Source: RYN-122 sp963761655 (GTDB lineage Bacteria; Actinomycetota; Actinomycetes; Mycobacteriales; SCTD01). Taken from it: 64,000 nucleotides of DNA. The stretch spans positions 1,054,001 through 1,118,000 of the forward strand of contig CAVXHI010000002.1 of the NCBI GenBank assembly GCA_963761655.1, given 5' to 3'. Shown in pieces: positions 18,134 to 26,930 of the stretch. Numbering within the stretch: position 1 is the stretch's first letter; every line of letters begins with the position of its first letter. The notes beneath the pieces were generated by a model. It searched no databases. It had not been told where the DNA came from and was given only the letters and a program-made list of their open reading frames with translations. A program made the position numbers and the translations under genes.

Positions 18134-18733
18134 CTACGCGGGACTGGTCAGCCGGTCCCAGAAGGCGCGCACCTGCTCGGCGAGCTGCTCGGGCGTCCCC
18201 TCGTTGTGCAGGACATGGGTGGCGACGGCCAGCCGCTGCTCCCGGGTGGCCTGACGGGACATCCGGTCGCGGGCCGCCTCCTCGGTCATCCCGCGCAGCC
18301 GCACCAGCCGATCGAGCTGCACCTGGGGGGACACGTCGACGACGACGACGGCGTCATACCTGCCCTGCATCCCGCTCTCGACCAGCAGCGGCACGTCATG
18401 GACCAGAACCTGCACCCCGGCGCGCTCGGCGTCGGCGATCCGCTCGAGGGTGAGCGCACCGATGCGGGGGTGGAGCAGTCCGTTGAGCCGCTGCACCGCC
18501 TCGGGGTCGGGGAACACCCGCGCTCCGAGCGCCTCGCGGTCGAGCGTGCCGTCCGGGCGCCGCAGGTCGGAGCCGAAGGCGTCGAGCACCGCGGCGAGCC
18601 CGTCGCTGCCGGGGGCCACCACCTCCCGGGCCAGCAGGTCCGCGTCGATCACGACCGCCCCGTGGGACGCGAGCAGGGCGCTCACGCTCGACTTCCCCGA
18701 CGCGATGCCGCCCGTGAGCCCGATGGTCTTCAC
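18134..18733 (-). CDS. coaE: Dephospho-CoA kinase
   Basis: A 199-residue P-loop kinase that phosphorylates the 3'-hydroxyl of dephospho-CoA in the last step of CoA synthesis. GTG at 18733 is chosen because it directly precedes the family start KTIGLTGGIASGKS; the frame is open further upstream but with no conserved text. Motifs: P-loop GGIASGKS (about residues 7-14), DADLLAREVV, DVPLLVESG and RMSRQ for the lid. Its position near uvrB and rpsA matches other actinobacteria. Confidence 0.95.
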   Translation of the reverse strand: MKTIGLTGGIASGKSSVSALLASHGAVVIDADLLAREVVAPGSDGLAAVLDAFGSDLRRPDGTLDREALGARVFPDPEAVQRLNGLLHPRIGALTLERIADAERAGVQVLVHDVPLLVESGMQGRYDAVVVVDVSPQVQLDRLVRLRGMTEEAARDRMSRQATREQRLAVATHVLHNEGTPEQLAEQVRAFWDRLTSPA

Positions 18734-18797
18734 GCCGCGGACCCTAGTGCGGCGGCGCCTGTGGCGGGCCGGTGCTGCGCCCCGGGCTGGGCGCACA

Positions 18798-18825
18798 GGC
18801 TGCTCGGCCCGGGCTGCTCGGCCCG
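18798..18825. repeat. Tandem 14-base duplication
   Basis: GGCTGCTCGGCCCG occurs twice in direct contact (18798-18811 and 18812-18825). Confidence 0.9.
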
Positions 18826-18885
18826 GGCCGGTGCCTGGCTGTGCTGCGACCTGGGTGGGACGCGCGGGTGGCCTGACCCGGGCCG

Positions 18886-18923
18886 GTGCCTCGGCCCGGC
18901 GCGAGTGCCTCGGCCCGGCGCGA
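18886..18923. repeat. Tandem 19-base duplication
   Basis: GTGCCTCGGCCCGGCGCGA occurs twice in direct contact (18886-18904 and 18905-18923). Confidence 0.9.
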
Positions 18924-18927
18924 CGGA

Positions 18928-19008
18928 CTGCACCCAGGGCCGCCGATTCGCGCTCACTTCCGTCACCCGGCCCGCTTGCCGCCCCCTCCGTCACGCGACT
19001 GGGTGCAG
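18928..19008. repeat. 10-base inverted repeat at the DUF559 3' end
   Basis: CTGCACCCAG at 18928-18937 and CTGGGTGCAG at 18999-19008 are exact reverse complements. The right arm lies inside the last codons of the DUF559 gene. A third, similar copy of the right arm (TGGGTGCAGTTCGTCGCGTGC) is at 20088-20108, upstream of the same gene. Confidence 0.8.
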
Positions 19009-19938
19009 GGCGTCGCATGCCAGCGCGCCGCGCAGCAGCACGAGGACCGCCTCCGGGTCGTTCACGACCTGCGACCAGGTGAAGCGCAGAACCCTCCAGC
19101 CGGCGGCGGCGAGGCGGTTGTCCACGCCCCGGTCCTTCGTCGCATCCTGGTGCCAGCGCCTCCCGTCGACCTCGACCACCAGTCGCGCCGCCGGGAAGCA
19201 GAAGTCCGCCCGCAGGATGTGCCGCCCCTGAGCGTCCCGGAGCACGACCTGGGTCTGCCACCCCCGGACCCCGGCCCGCAGGAGGTGCACCCGCAGCACG
19301 GACTCCAGGGGGGATCCGGACAACGGGTCCGCATGGGCGAGCGCCCGCAGCAGCCGTCGGCGGGACGGGCCTCGGAGCAGGCCTGCGGCCCGTCGGACTT
19401 CCTCCACGCAGACCGCGCGGGCACGGAAGGCGGAGTCCAGGACGACGACCGCCTCGAGCAGCGGCCGGTCGCGGCAGACCTCCACGAGGGTGTCGAGCAC
19501 GCCGGTCACCCGGACCCCGGTCAGAAGGTGCTCCGGGAGGTGGCGACGACGACGGCGGACCGCGCTACGACGGACCGAGCGCCGGGACGACCCGTGCGGG
19601 ACCTGTGCCTCGATGACGTCGGGCTCGACGAGCATCGACCAGCCACGCAGCGCCGCCGCGGTTCTGCCCCGGGCGCACGACCGGGGGCCGAGCGCGAGCA
19701 GGGTGGCGGCGACGTGCTGGAGCAGCGCCGGATCAGGCTGATCCTCGCGGACAAGGGCGCTGGGCCAGGGCGGGAGTTCCTTCAGGGCGTACACCCGGGG
19801 CAGCACCCGGACCATCCGACCCGTCCGTACCGCCCGGCTCGTGCGGGACCTCGACACTCCGAGCGCCTGCAGCTGCGCGCTGCTCACGGCACCTCGACGT
19901 CGAAGGACCTCCTGCACCTGCTCATCGGTGGCTCGCAT
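18991..19938 (-). CDS. AbiEi-like / DUF559 endonuclease-fold protein
   Basis: A 315-residue protein. ATG at 19938 is used because the helix-turn-helix text (EVLRRRGAVSSAQLQALGVSRS) begins just after it. Residues 5-60 are a type IV antitoxin AbiEi-like winged helix. The C-terminus (about 225-310) is a DUF559/Vsr-like fold with LRADFCFPAARLVVEVDG carrying the D...E.D pattern of PD-(D/E)XK-type nucleases. Such singletons are common in actinobacteria and often lack a recognisable toxin partner, as here. Its flanking repeats suggest occasional mobility. Function unknown. Confidence 0.75.
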   Translation of the reverse strand: MRATDEQVQEVLRRRGAVSSAQLQALGVSRSRTSRAVRTGRMVRVLPRVYALKELPPWPSALVREDQPDPALLQHVAATLLALGPRSCARGRTAAALRGWSMLVEPDVIEAQVPHGSSRRSVRRSAVRRRRRHLPEHLLTGVRVTGVLDTLVEVCRDRPLLEAVVVLDSAFRARAVCVEEVRRAAGLLRGPSRRRLLRALAHADPLSGSPLESVLRVHLLRAGVRGWQTQVVLRDAQGRHILRADFCFPAARLVVEVDGRRWHQDATKDRGVDNRLAAAGWRVLRFTWSQVVNDPEAVLVLLRGALACDALHPVA

Positions 19939-20108
19939 GCCGGCACGCTGCGTCGTCGCCGGCACGTCCGCCAGGGCAGGAGGCCGGGCTGTGGACGGAC
20001 GCCCGAGGCGACGCCGTGCACCCGTACCTGCGCCGGAGCGGCGCCGAACCGGACACGGGCCACGCACGGCCACGTCCGCCCCGGGTGTGGGTGCAGTTCG
20101 TCGCGTGC

Positions 20109-20197
20109 GGGCGGCCGGAGACCGGGGGTGGCCCGGGGCCCGGGCGGCCGAAGCACGGGCGGCCGGAGCCCGGGCGGCCGGAGCCGGGCGGCCGGAG
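20109..20197. repeat. Five copies of a GGGCGGCCGGAG unit
   Basis: GGGCGGCCGGAG (one copy reads GAAG) starts at 20109, 20142, 20157, 20172 and 20186, so the last four are spaced 14-15 bases apart. This lies in the 385-base gap between the DUF559 gene and rpsA. No gene is supported there. Confidence 0.85.
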
Positions 20198-20220
20198 CCC
20201 CAGGGCCACCCCCGGACGCG

Positions 20221-20255
20221 CCGGAGCCCGGCACCACGAGGGCGCCGGGCTCCGG
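20221..20255 (-). terminator. rpsA transcription terminator hairpin
   Basis: CCGGAGCCCGGC (20221-20232) and GCCGGGCTCCGG (20244-20255) form a perfect 12-base stem with an 11-base loop, 69 bases past the rpsA stop. There is no U-tract, as is usual in high-GC actinobacteria. Confidence 0.75.
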
Positions 20256-20259
20256 GTCT

Positions 20260-20305
20260 TACGGGAGTGCAGGTCGTACGGGAGTGCGGGTACGGGAGTG
20301 CGGGT
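20260..20305. repeat. Three direct repeats in the rpsA 3' region
   Basis: TACGGGAGTGC followed by AGGT or GGGT occurs at 20260, 20277 and 20291. They lie between the rpsA stop and its terminator hairpin, so they are transcribed with rpsA. Confidence 0.8.
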
Positions 20306-20323
20306 CGTGCGGAGGTGCTGGTG

Positions 20324-21841
20324 CTACGCGCCGCCGCCCGAGAGCTTCTCGCGCAGGGCCTGCAGGGCCTCGTCGGAGGCCAGGGTGCCGCCGCTGGCAG
20401 CGGGGGCCGCCGGGCGGGCCGGCGCGTCGGGCGCGTCCTCCGGGATGTCGCCGGCCTCGCCCTCGAGGCCGGTGGCGGAGGTGTACGAGGTCGGCAGGGC
20501 CGCCTCGGCGTCGGCCGCCGCCATGCGCTTGATCTGCTCCTGGTGGGCCTCGAAGCGCTTCTGGGCGTCGGCGTACTGCTTCTCCCAGGCGTCGCGGGCG
20601 GCCTCGAAGCCGGGGAGCCACTCGCCCGTGTCGGGGTCGAAGCCGTCGGGGTACACGTACTGGCCGGCCTCGTCGTACTGGGCCGCCATGCCGTACTGCG
20701 CGGGGTCGAAGTGCGCGTCGGCGGTGCCGCCGCCCTCGTTGGCCTGCTTCAGCGAAAGACTGATGCGACGACGCTCGAGGTCGATGTCGATGACCTTGAC
20801 GAGCAGCTCGTCGCCGACGTTGACGACCTGCTCCGGGATCTCGACGTGGCGCTCGGCCAGCTCGGAGATGTGGACCAGGCCCTCGATGCCCTCGTCCACC
20901 CGGACGAACGCGCCGAACGGGACGAGCTTGGTGACCTTGCCGGGCACGACCTGGGCGATCTGGTGCGTGCGGGCGAACTGCTGCCAGGGGTCCTCCTGCG
21001 TCGCCTTGAGCGACAGGGAGACGCGCTCGCGGTCGAGGTCGACGTCGAGGACCTCGACGGTGACCTCCTGGCCGACCTCGACGACCTCGGACGGGTGGTC
21101 GATGTGCTTCCAGGACAGCTCGGACACGTGCACGAGGCCGTCCACGCCACCGAGGTCGACGAAGGCACCGAAGTTGACGATGCTCGACACGACACCGGAG
21201 CGGACCTGCGACTTCTGCAGCGTGGCGAGGAACGTGGAGCGGACCTCGCTCTGCGTCTGCTCGAGCCACTGGCGGCGGGACAGGACCACGTTGTTGCGGT
21301 TCTTGTCCAGCTCGATGATCTTCGCCTCGAGCTCCTTGCCGACGTACGGCTGGAGGTCGCGCACGCGGCGCATCTCGACCAGCGAGGCCGGGAGGAAGCC
21401 GCGGAGGCCGATGTCGAGGATGAGACCACCCTTGACGACCTCGATCACGGTGCCCGTGACGATGCCGTCCTCCTCCTTGATCTTCTCGATCGTGCCCCAG
21501 GCGCGCTCGTACTGCGCGCGCTTCTTGGACAGGATGAGGCGACCCTCCTTGTCCTCCTTCTGGAGGACGAGGGCCTCGACGACGTCGCCGACCTTGACGA
21601 CCTCGTTCGGGTCGACGTCGTGCTTGATGCTCAGCTCACGCGAGGGGATGACGCCCTCGGTCTTGTAGCCGATGTCGAGCAGGACCTCGTCGCGGTCGAC
21701 CTTGACGATCGTGCCTTCGACGATGTCGCCGTCGTTGAAGTACTTGATCGTGGCGTCGATCGCGGCGAGGAAGTCCTCCATCGACCCGATGTCGTTGATG
21801 GCGACCTGCGGGGCGGAGGACGTGGGGAGGGTGCTCGTCAA
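20324..21841 (-). CDS. rpsA: 30S ribosomal protein S1
   Basis: A 505-residue RNA-binding protein of the small ribosomal subunit with four S1 domains (about 36-105, 122-188, 207-276, 293-362). The text DVDPNEVVKVGDVVEALVLQ and GRLILSKKRAQYERAW are nearly identical to streptomycete S1. TTG at 21841 is the preferred start: it gives MTSTLPTSSAPQVAINDIG, the usual actinobacterial N-terminus, with GGAG 8 bases upstream. The frame continues upstream to 21925 without conserved text. The C-terminal 140 residues are an acidic, Ala/Pro-rich tail that varies between genera. Trans-translation and pyrazinamide links known in mycobacteria cannot be judged here. Confidence 0.97.
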   Translation of the reverse strand: MTSTLPTSSAPQVAINDIGSMEDFLAAIDATIKYFNDGDIVEGTIVKVDRDEVLLDIGYKTEGVIPSRELSIKHDVDPNEVVKVGDVVEALVLQKEDKEGRLILSKKRAQYERAWGTIEKIKEEDGIVTGTVIEVVKGGLILDIGLRGFLPASLVEMRRVRDLQPYVGKELEAKIIELDKNRNNVVLSRRQWLEQTQSEVRSTFLATLQKSQVRSGVVSSIVNFGAFVDLGGVDGLVHVSELSWKHIDHPSEVVEVGQEVTVEVLDVDLDRERVSLSLKATQEDPWQQFARTHQIAQVVPGKVTKLVPFGAFVRVDEGIEGLVHISELAERHVEIPEQVVNVGDELLVKVIDIDLERRRISLSLKQANEGGGTADAHFDPAQYGMAAQYDEAGQYVYPDGFDPDTGEWLPGFEAARDAWEKQYADAQKRFEAHQEQIKRMAAADAEAALPTSYTSATGLEGEAGDIPEDAPDAPARPAAPAASGGTLASDEALQALREKLSGGGA

Positions 21842-22046
21842 GGGAGAGGCTCCGGCTGCGGTGGGATCGTGACCGTCCCCTGGTGGGACGGTCTGCGGGA
21901 CGCCCTCGCGAGAGGACTGGCGCACCGGGCGGAACGTCGTGGACGAGAGACAGCATGCAGAGCAGTCGGTCGGTCAGGACGAGCGCGGGCAGCCAAGATG
22001 CAGCACGGACCGCACGCCCGCGGCGCGTACCGGACAGACTACGCCC

Positions 22047-22891
22047 ATGCCGCAGTCCTCGCCAACGCCCTCCCCCTCCCCGGCGCTCCCGCCCGCGGCG
22101 GGCGTCGTCCACCGCGCCGCCGGGCCGGCCGAGAGCGCCCGCGCGAACCGCGCTGTGGTGGGACGCCAGCGCCGGTGACTACTACGACGAGCACGGCGAC
22201 TTCCTCGGCGACGCCGACCTGCTGTGGTGCCCCGAGGGGGTGCGTGAGGCCGAGGCCCACCTGCTGGGCGAGGTGGCCGGGCGCGACGTCCTCGAGGTGG
22301 GCTGCGGCGCGGCGCAGGTCGCACGGTGGCTGACCGCGCAGGGCGCCCGGGTCACGGCGTTCGACGTGAGCCTGGGCATGCTGCGGCAGGCCCGCGCCCT
22401 CGACGACCGCAGCGGTGTCGCCGTGCCCCGGCTCGTCCAGGCCGATGCGCAGCGGATGCCGTTCCGCGACAGCGCGTTCGACGTCGTGGTGAGCGCCTTC
22501 GGCGGCCTGCCCTTCGTGCGACGACAGCCGGGGCCTGTGGCGGGAGGTGGCCAGGGTGCTGCGGCCCGGCGGGCGGGCCGTGTTCTCGACGACGCACCCG
22601 ACCCGCTGGGCGTTCCCGGACGACCCCGGCAGGGCCGGCCTGACCGTCCGGCAGAGCTACTTCGACCGGACCCCCTACGTCGAGGTCGACGACGCCGGTG
22701 ACGCGGTCTATGTCGAGCACCACCGCACACTGGGCGACCGGGTGCGCGAGATCGTTGCGGCCGGTCTCGTGCTGACCGACCTGATCGAACCGGAGTGGCC
22801 CGACGGGCACGACCGGGAGTGGGGCCAGTGGAGCCCGCTGCGGGGTCGGCTCATGCCCGGCACGGCCATCTGGGTCGCCCACCGGCCCTGA
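22047..22891 (+). CDS. Class I SAM-dependent methyltransferase (two frame breaks)
   Basis: A UbiE/BioC-like methyltransferase of about 281 codons, divergent from rpsA. The first frame break is near 22155 (ANRA, then LWWDASAGDYYDEHG in a new frame) and the second near 22510 (SAFGGLPFV, then EVARVLRPGGRAVFSTTHP). The SAM loop VLEVGCGAAQVARWL and the post-I text DVVVSAFGGLPFV are clear. Downstream of the core, YFDRTPYVEVDD and GQWSPLRGRLMPGTAIWVA complete the family end. This gene is found beside rpsA in many actinobacteria. Its substrate is unknown. Confidence 0.8.
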
Positions 22892-23013
22892 CGGCACCGT
22901 CCGGGCCGAACTCCCCCGCACAGCACCGCCACTCCCGGGACAGCACCGCCGCCCGTGCACCAGACTGTGAGCCACCCGACAGGGTGGACGCGGGACAGAC
23001 GGAGGAACAGCAC

Positions 23014-24405
23014 GTGGCACAGGGACACCTCGACCGGCTGAGCAGCATCGACGCGGGGTTCCTGCACCAGGAGGACGGCGGTGCGCACATGCACATCGGC
23101 GGCCTCGGGGTGTTCGAGGGGCCGGCGCCGACGGGCGAGCAGTTCCGCGACCACATCGCCTCGCGGCTCCCGCTCGTGCCGCGCTACCGGCAGCGCCTGG
23201 TCGAGATGCCGCTCGGCACCGGGCGCCCGCTGTGGGCCGACGACGCCGGCTTCCGGATCGACTACCACGTGCGGCACACCGCGCTGCCCTCCCCCGGGGG
23301 CGACGAGCAGCTGCTCACCCTCGTCTCGCGGATCATCAGCCAGCGTCTGGACCGGACCAAGCCCCTGTGGGAGATCTGGCTCGTCGAGGGCCTGGAGGAC
23401 GGCCGCTGGGCGATCATCGCCAAGACCCACCACGCGATGATCGACGGCGTGGGGGGCGTCGACCTGCTCACCACCCTGTTCGACCTGACCCCCGAGTCGC
23501 GCCAGGCGCCCCCGCAGGGGTGGGATCCCCGGCCGGTTCCGAGCGGGCTCGGCCTGCTGACCGCGGCGGGCCGTAACGGGGTGGGCCACGCCTGGCGCCT
23601 CGGCAGCCGCGCCGCCGGCCTCGCGCTGCGCCCGGACCGCCTCGTGCGTGAGGGCCTGGACACCCTCGGCGCGCTCGCGGCCGTCGCCGAACCGCTCGTC
23701 AACGGCGCCCCGCGCACGCCGCTGAACCGGACCCCGGGGCCACACCGGACGGTCGAGATCGTCCGGACCGACCTGCAGGACTACAAGCTGGTCAAGAAGG
23801 CCTTCGGCGCGACCGTGAACGACGTCGTGCTGACCGCCGTCAGCGGCGCCCTCGGCCGCTTCCTGGAGGACCGCGACTTCCGCACCGACGGCCTGACCAT
23901 GAAGGCCTGCGTCCCGGTGTCGGTGCGGACCGCCGACAAGGCGGGAGCCGCCGGCAACGAGATCACCATCATGACCGCGCCCCTTCCCGTCGGGGTGCGC
24001 GACCCGGTTCGCCGGCTGGGCCTGGTGCGCGCGGCCATGGGCCACCTCAAGGGCTCCCGGCAGGCCGAGGGCGCCAAGGTCATGACCTCCCTGGAGAACG
24101 CCCTGCCCCCCGCCGTGCTCGCCCGGGCGTCCCGGCTGGGCTTCAGCAGCCGGCTGTACAACCTGCTGGTCACGAACGTGCCCGGACCCCAGGTGCCGAT
24201 CTACCTGCTCGGCCGCAAGCTGCTGCAGCTGGCCCCGCTGGCCTTCCTCGCTCCGGAGCACACGCTCGCGATCGCGATCGTCTCCTACGACGGAGCGGTC
24301 ACCTACGGCCTGCTGGCCGACGCCGATGCCGTGCCCGACCTGCCCGTGCTGGCGGCACACTTGCGCGAGGCGCTCGCCGAGCTGGTCGACCTGGCGAGCG
24401 CCTGA
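23014..24405 (+). CDS. Wax ester synthase / diacylglycerol acyltransferase (WS/DGAT)
   Basis: A 463-residue acyltransferase that joins acyl-CoA to a fatty alcohol or diacylglycerol, giving storage lipid. GTG at 23014 follows GGAGG by 8 bases. The catalytic motif HHAMIDG lies at residues 139-145; LDRTKPLWEIWLVEGL and the late NVPGPQVPIYLLG are both family hallmarks. The fold has two CoA-acyltransferase lobes. The following LVIVD gene starts one base after the stop, so both are probably one transcription unit. The length equals that of mycobacterial Tgs enzymes. Confidence 0.93.
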   Translation: MAQGHLDRLSSIDAGFLHQEDGGAHMHIGGLGVFEGPAPTGEQFRDHIASRLPLVPRYRQRLVEMPLGTGRPLWADDAGFRIDYHVRHTALPSPGGDEQLLTLVSRIISQRLDRTKPLWEIWLVEGLEDGRWAIIAKTHHAMIDGVGGVDLLTTLFDLTPESRQAPPQGWDPRPVPSGLGLLTAAGRNGVGHAWRLGSRAAGLALRPDRLVREGLDTLGALAAVAEPLVNGAPRTPLNRTPGPHRTVEIVRTDLQDYKLVKKAFGATVNDVVLTAVSGALGRFLEDRDFRTDGLTMKACVPVSVRTADKAGAAGNEITIMTAPLPVGVRDPVRRLGLVRAAMGHLKGSRQAEGAKVMTSLENALPPAVLARASRLGFSSRLYNLLVTNVPGPQVPIYLLGRKLLQLAPLAFLAPEHTLAIAIVSYDGAVTYGLLADADAVPDLPVLAAHLREALAELVDLASA

Positions 24406-24406
24406 C

Positions 24407-26050
24407 GTGCGCCGCTCCACTCCCGCCCTGCTGGCCAGCCTCGCCCTGCTCCTGGGCGGCGTCGGGCTGTCGACCACGACGGCCTCGGCCCAGACGGCGC
24501 CCGCCGAGCCGCCGAGCTCGCCCCGCGCCGTCTGCGGCCCCGGCTCGGTGCCCGAGCCCGGGATGCAGGGGAGGGTCAGCGCGGCCGACGTCGCCGCCGG
24601 CCGCGCCGCGCAGGGCTACCGCTGCAACACCGAGGTCGTCGGCACCGAGGGCAGCACCGGCGGCTTCAAGGTCGAGCGCTACGTCGACCGGGCCGGCCAC
24701 GACTGCGCGTTCTACGACACCACGGCCGTGTTCCCGACCGACGCGCAGACCCAGGCGCGGGACGGCTTCGGCGTCGCCGTGGTGGACATGGCCGACCCGG
24801 CCTCGCCGCGACGCACGGCGAGCCTGTCGTCGTTCGCGATGCTCACGCCGCACGAGTCGTTGCTGGTCAATGCCCGCCGGGGGCTGCTGGCCGCCGTCTC
24901 GGGAAACCTGGTGACCGAGCCCGGTGTGCTCGACGTCTACGACGTGAGCCAGGACTGCCGCACCCCGGTGCTGCGCTCGAGCAGCCCGTTCGGGGTCCTC
25001 GGCCACGAGAGCGGCTTCTCCCCCGACGGCCTGACCTTCTGGTCGTCCTCGCTCGGCGGCGGCACCCTGACCGCCATCGACCTGACCGACCCGTCGGCAC
25101 CGCTCCCGCTGTACGTCGGCAACTGGGACACCCATGCCGTCACGATCAGCGACGACGGTCGCCGGGCCTACCTCGCGGCCGGAGCCGGCTTCCCGCGCAA
25201 CGAGGCCCGGCTCGGCGGCAAGGTCGACGGGCTGATCGTGCTCGACGTCAGCCAGGTGCAGGACCGGGTCCCGAACCCGCAGGTGACCGAGGTGTCCCGG
25301 CTGACCTGGGACACGGTGACCATTCCGCAGACGGCCCTGCCCATGACGATCGGGGGGCGGCCGTACCTGTTCGAGGTGGACGAGTTCGCGACCACCGACG
25401 ACATGCGCACCACCTCCAACGGCCCCAAGGTGGGGGCTGCCCGGATCATCGACCTGTCCGACGAGAAGGCCCCCGAGGTGGTCTCCGACCTGCGCCTGCA
25501 GGTGCACCAGCGGGCGGCACGCCCCGGACTGGCCCTGGACCCCGGCGCGACCGACGTCGGAGCGGGCTACGCCGGGCACTACTGCGCGCTCCCCCGCCGG
25601 GACGACCCCGGCATCGTCGCCTGCAGCTTCCTGGCCTCGGGGCTGCGCGTGTTCGACATCCGCGACCCGAAGGCGCCCCGGGAGGTCGCCTACTACGTCG
25701 CCCCCGTCCCGCCCGGCGGCACGGCGAACAAGACCTACTCGAGCCCGGCCTTCGTGCCCGAGCGCAACGAGGTCTGGTACGCCGACGCCGTACGCGGCCT
25801 GATCGCCGTGCGGCTGACCAACAAGGCGTGGCCCAGGGCGGCCGCCCCTGCTGCGTCGACACCGGCTGCGTCGACGCCGGGCGCGTCGACACCGGGCGCG
25901 TCGACACCGGGCGCCGAGCCGGGGCGGGCGCCGCAGGCGGCTCCCCGGGTCGCTCCGGCGACGCTGCCGACGACGGGGGCGGCCCTGCCGCTCGGGGTCG
26001 CCGCGATGGCCCTGCTCGCCGGCGCCGCCGCGACCCGCCGGCGGGCCTGA
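24407..26050 (+). CDS. LVIVD-repeat surface protein with LPTTG sorting signal
   Basis: A 547-residue exported protein. A cleavable signal peptide covers about residues 1-28 (ends TASAQ). The body (about 90-470) is a beta-propeller-like LVIVD array with repeats such as GVAVVDMADPASPRR, GTLTAIDLTDPSAPL, GLIVLDVSQ and GLRVFDIRDPKAP. A Ser/Thr/Pro/Ala linker of 15-base repeats follows. It ends LPTTG, a hydrophobic helix and RRRA, which is a sortase cell-wall sorting signal. It is therefore expected to be covalently linked to peptidoglycan. Substrate and role are unknown. No sortase gene is in this window. The GTG start is 1 base past the WS/DGAT stop. Confidence 0.85.
   Translation: MRRSTPALLASLALLLGGVGLSTTTASAQTAPAEPPSSPRAVCGPGSVPEPGMQGRVSAADVAAGRAAQGYRCNTEVVGTEGSTGGFKVERYVDRAGHDCAFYDTTAVFPTDAQTQARDGFGVAVVDMADPASPRRTASLSSFAMLTPHESLLVNARRGLLAAVSGNLVTEPGVLDVYDVSQDCRTPVLRSSSPFGVLGHESGFSPDGLTFWSSSLGGGTLTAIDLTDPSAPLPLYVGNWDTHAVTISDDGRRAYLAAGAGFPRNEARLGGKVDGLIVLDVSQVQDRVPNPQVTEVSRLTWDTVTIPQTALPMTIGGRPYLFEVDEFATTDDMRTTSNGPKVGAARIIDLSDEKAPEVVSDLRLQVHQRAARPGLALDPGATDVGAGYAGHYCALPRRDDPGIVACSFLASGLRVFDIRDPKAPREVAYYVAPVPPGGTANKTYSSPAFVPERNEVWYADAVRGLIAVRLTNKAWPRAAAPAASTPAASTPGASTPGASTPGAEPGRAPQAAPRVAPATLPTTGAALPLGVAAMALLAGAAATRRRA
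25853..25912. repeat. Four tandem 15-base coding repeats (STPGA linker)
   Basis: Four copies of GCGTCGACACCGGGC-like units (25853, 25868, 25883, 25898), coding for A-S-T-P-G/A steps of the linker before the sorting signal. Confidence 0.9.
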
Positions 26051-26106
26051 CGCAGGACGGCCCTCCGGAGCGCCGCCTGCGCAGGACCGCCCGCCGACCG
26101 CAGGTA

Positions 26107-26907
26107 CTAGGCGGCCTGCGTCCCGAGCGCGTCGAGTGCAGCGCTCTCGCCGGCCTCGAGGCTCCAGCCGTCGACGTCGGCGTTGCTCCGGATGCGCTCC
26201 TGCCTGGTGGACTTGGGGATGACCACCACCCCGCTGTCGAGGTGCCACCGCACGAGCACCTGGGCAGGGGTGCGGCCGTGCCGCTCGGCGATCTGCGTGA
26301 CCACGGGGTGCTCGAGCGTGCCGCCGCGCAGGGCGCTGTAGCCCTCCAGCACGATGCCGCGGTCGCGGTGCCCGGCGTACACGTCCGGGTCGAACAGCAG
26401 CGGGCTCCACTCGACCTGGTTGACGGCGGGGCGCAGACCGGTGAGCTCCTCGAGCCGGTCGACCTGCGCCAGCGAGTAGTTGCTGACGCCGACGTCGCGC
26501 ACGAGACCGTCCGCCCGGGCCTGCGCGAAGGTGGTCCACAGGTCCTCGCCCACGCCGCCGTCGGGCGTCCAGTGGATGAGCCACAGGTCCAGGTGGTCGG
26601 TGCCCAGCGCCTCCAGGCTCTGCTCGAGCGTCGCGCGAGCCGTGCCGGCCAGGTGCGGCGGGCACTTCGAGGTCAGGAAGACCTCGCGCCGGTCGACGCC
26701 GCTCGCCGCGAGGCCGCGACCCACCTCCGCCTCGTTGCCGTAGACGGTGGCGGTGTCGAGGTGGCGGTACCCGGCCTCGAGGGCCCAGGTGGTGGCCTCC
26801 ACCGCAGCGGGGCCGGTGATCTGCCAGGTGCCGAAGCCGAGCAGCGGCATGGCGGTGCCGGAGGGAAGGGGGGAGGTCACGTCCAGGGGGACGGCAGGAG
26901 AGCTCAT
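26107..26907 (-). CDS. Aldo/keto reductase, 2,5-diketo-gluconate-reductase type
   Basis: A 266-residue (beta/alpha)8 NADPH oxidoreductase. The catalytic tetrad is Asp51, Tyr56 (in DTATVYGNEAEVG), Lys81 and His112 (LIHW). The C-terminal text VVVIPKSTRQERIRSN binds the cofactor phosphate. ATG at 26907 follows GGGAGGGG by 3 bases; the frame opens further upstream, but that part is the thioesterase region. Typical substrates are aldehydes and ketones, with no specific assignment possible. Confidence 0.92.
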   Translation of the reverse strand: MSSPAVPLDVTSPLPSGTAMPLLGFGTWQITGPAAVEATTWALEAGYRHLDTATVYGNEAEVGRGLAASGVDRREVFLTSKCPPHLAGTARATLEQSLEALGTDHLDLWLIHWTPDGGVGEDLWTTFAQARADGLVRDVGVSNYSLAQVDRLEELTGLRPAVNQVEWSPLLFDPDVYAGHRDRGIVLEGYSALRGGTLEHPVVTQIAERHGRTPAQVLVRWHLDSGVVVIPKSTRQERIRSNADVDGWSLEAGESAALDALGTQAA

Positions 26908-26930
26908 GCGCCCCTCCCTACCCACCCGGG

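Larger units (their letters stand above)
18734..18990. other. Intergenic region with short tandem repeats
   Basis: A 257-base gap between coaE and the DUF559 gene. It holds two perfect tandem duplications and one inverted copy of a TGGGTGCAG core, listed separately. The coaE start side has no clear promoter. I see no gene in it. Confidence 0.6.

Noticed and set aside
18134..19261. Long N-terminal extension of coaE
   Set aside because: The extra residues are low-complexity and cross repeat DNA; the family start is at 18733.
20324..21925. Start of rpsA at 21925
   Set aside because: The TTG at 21841 gives the conserved N-terminus and has a ribosome site; the upstream residues are not conserved.
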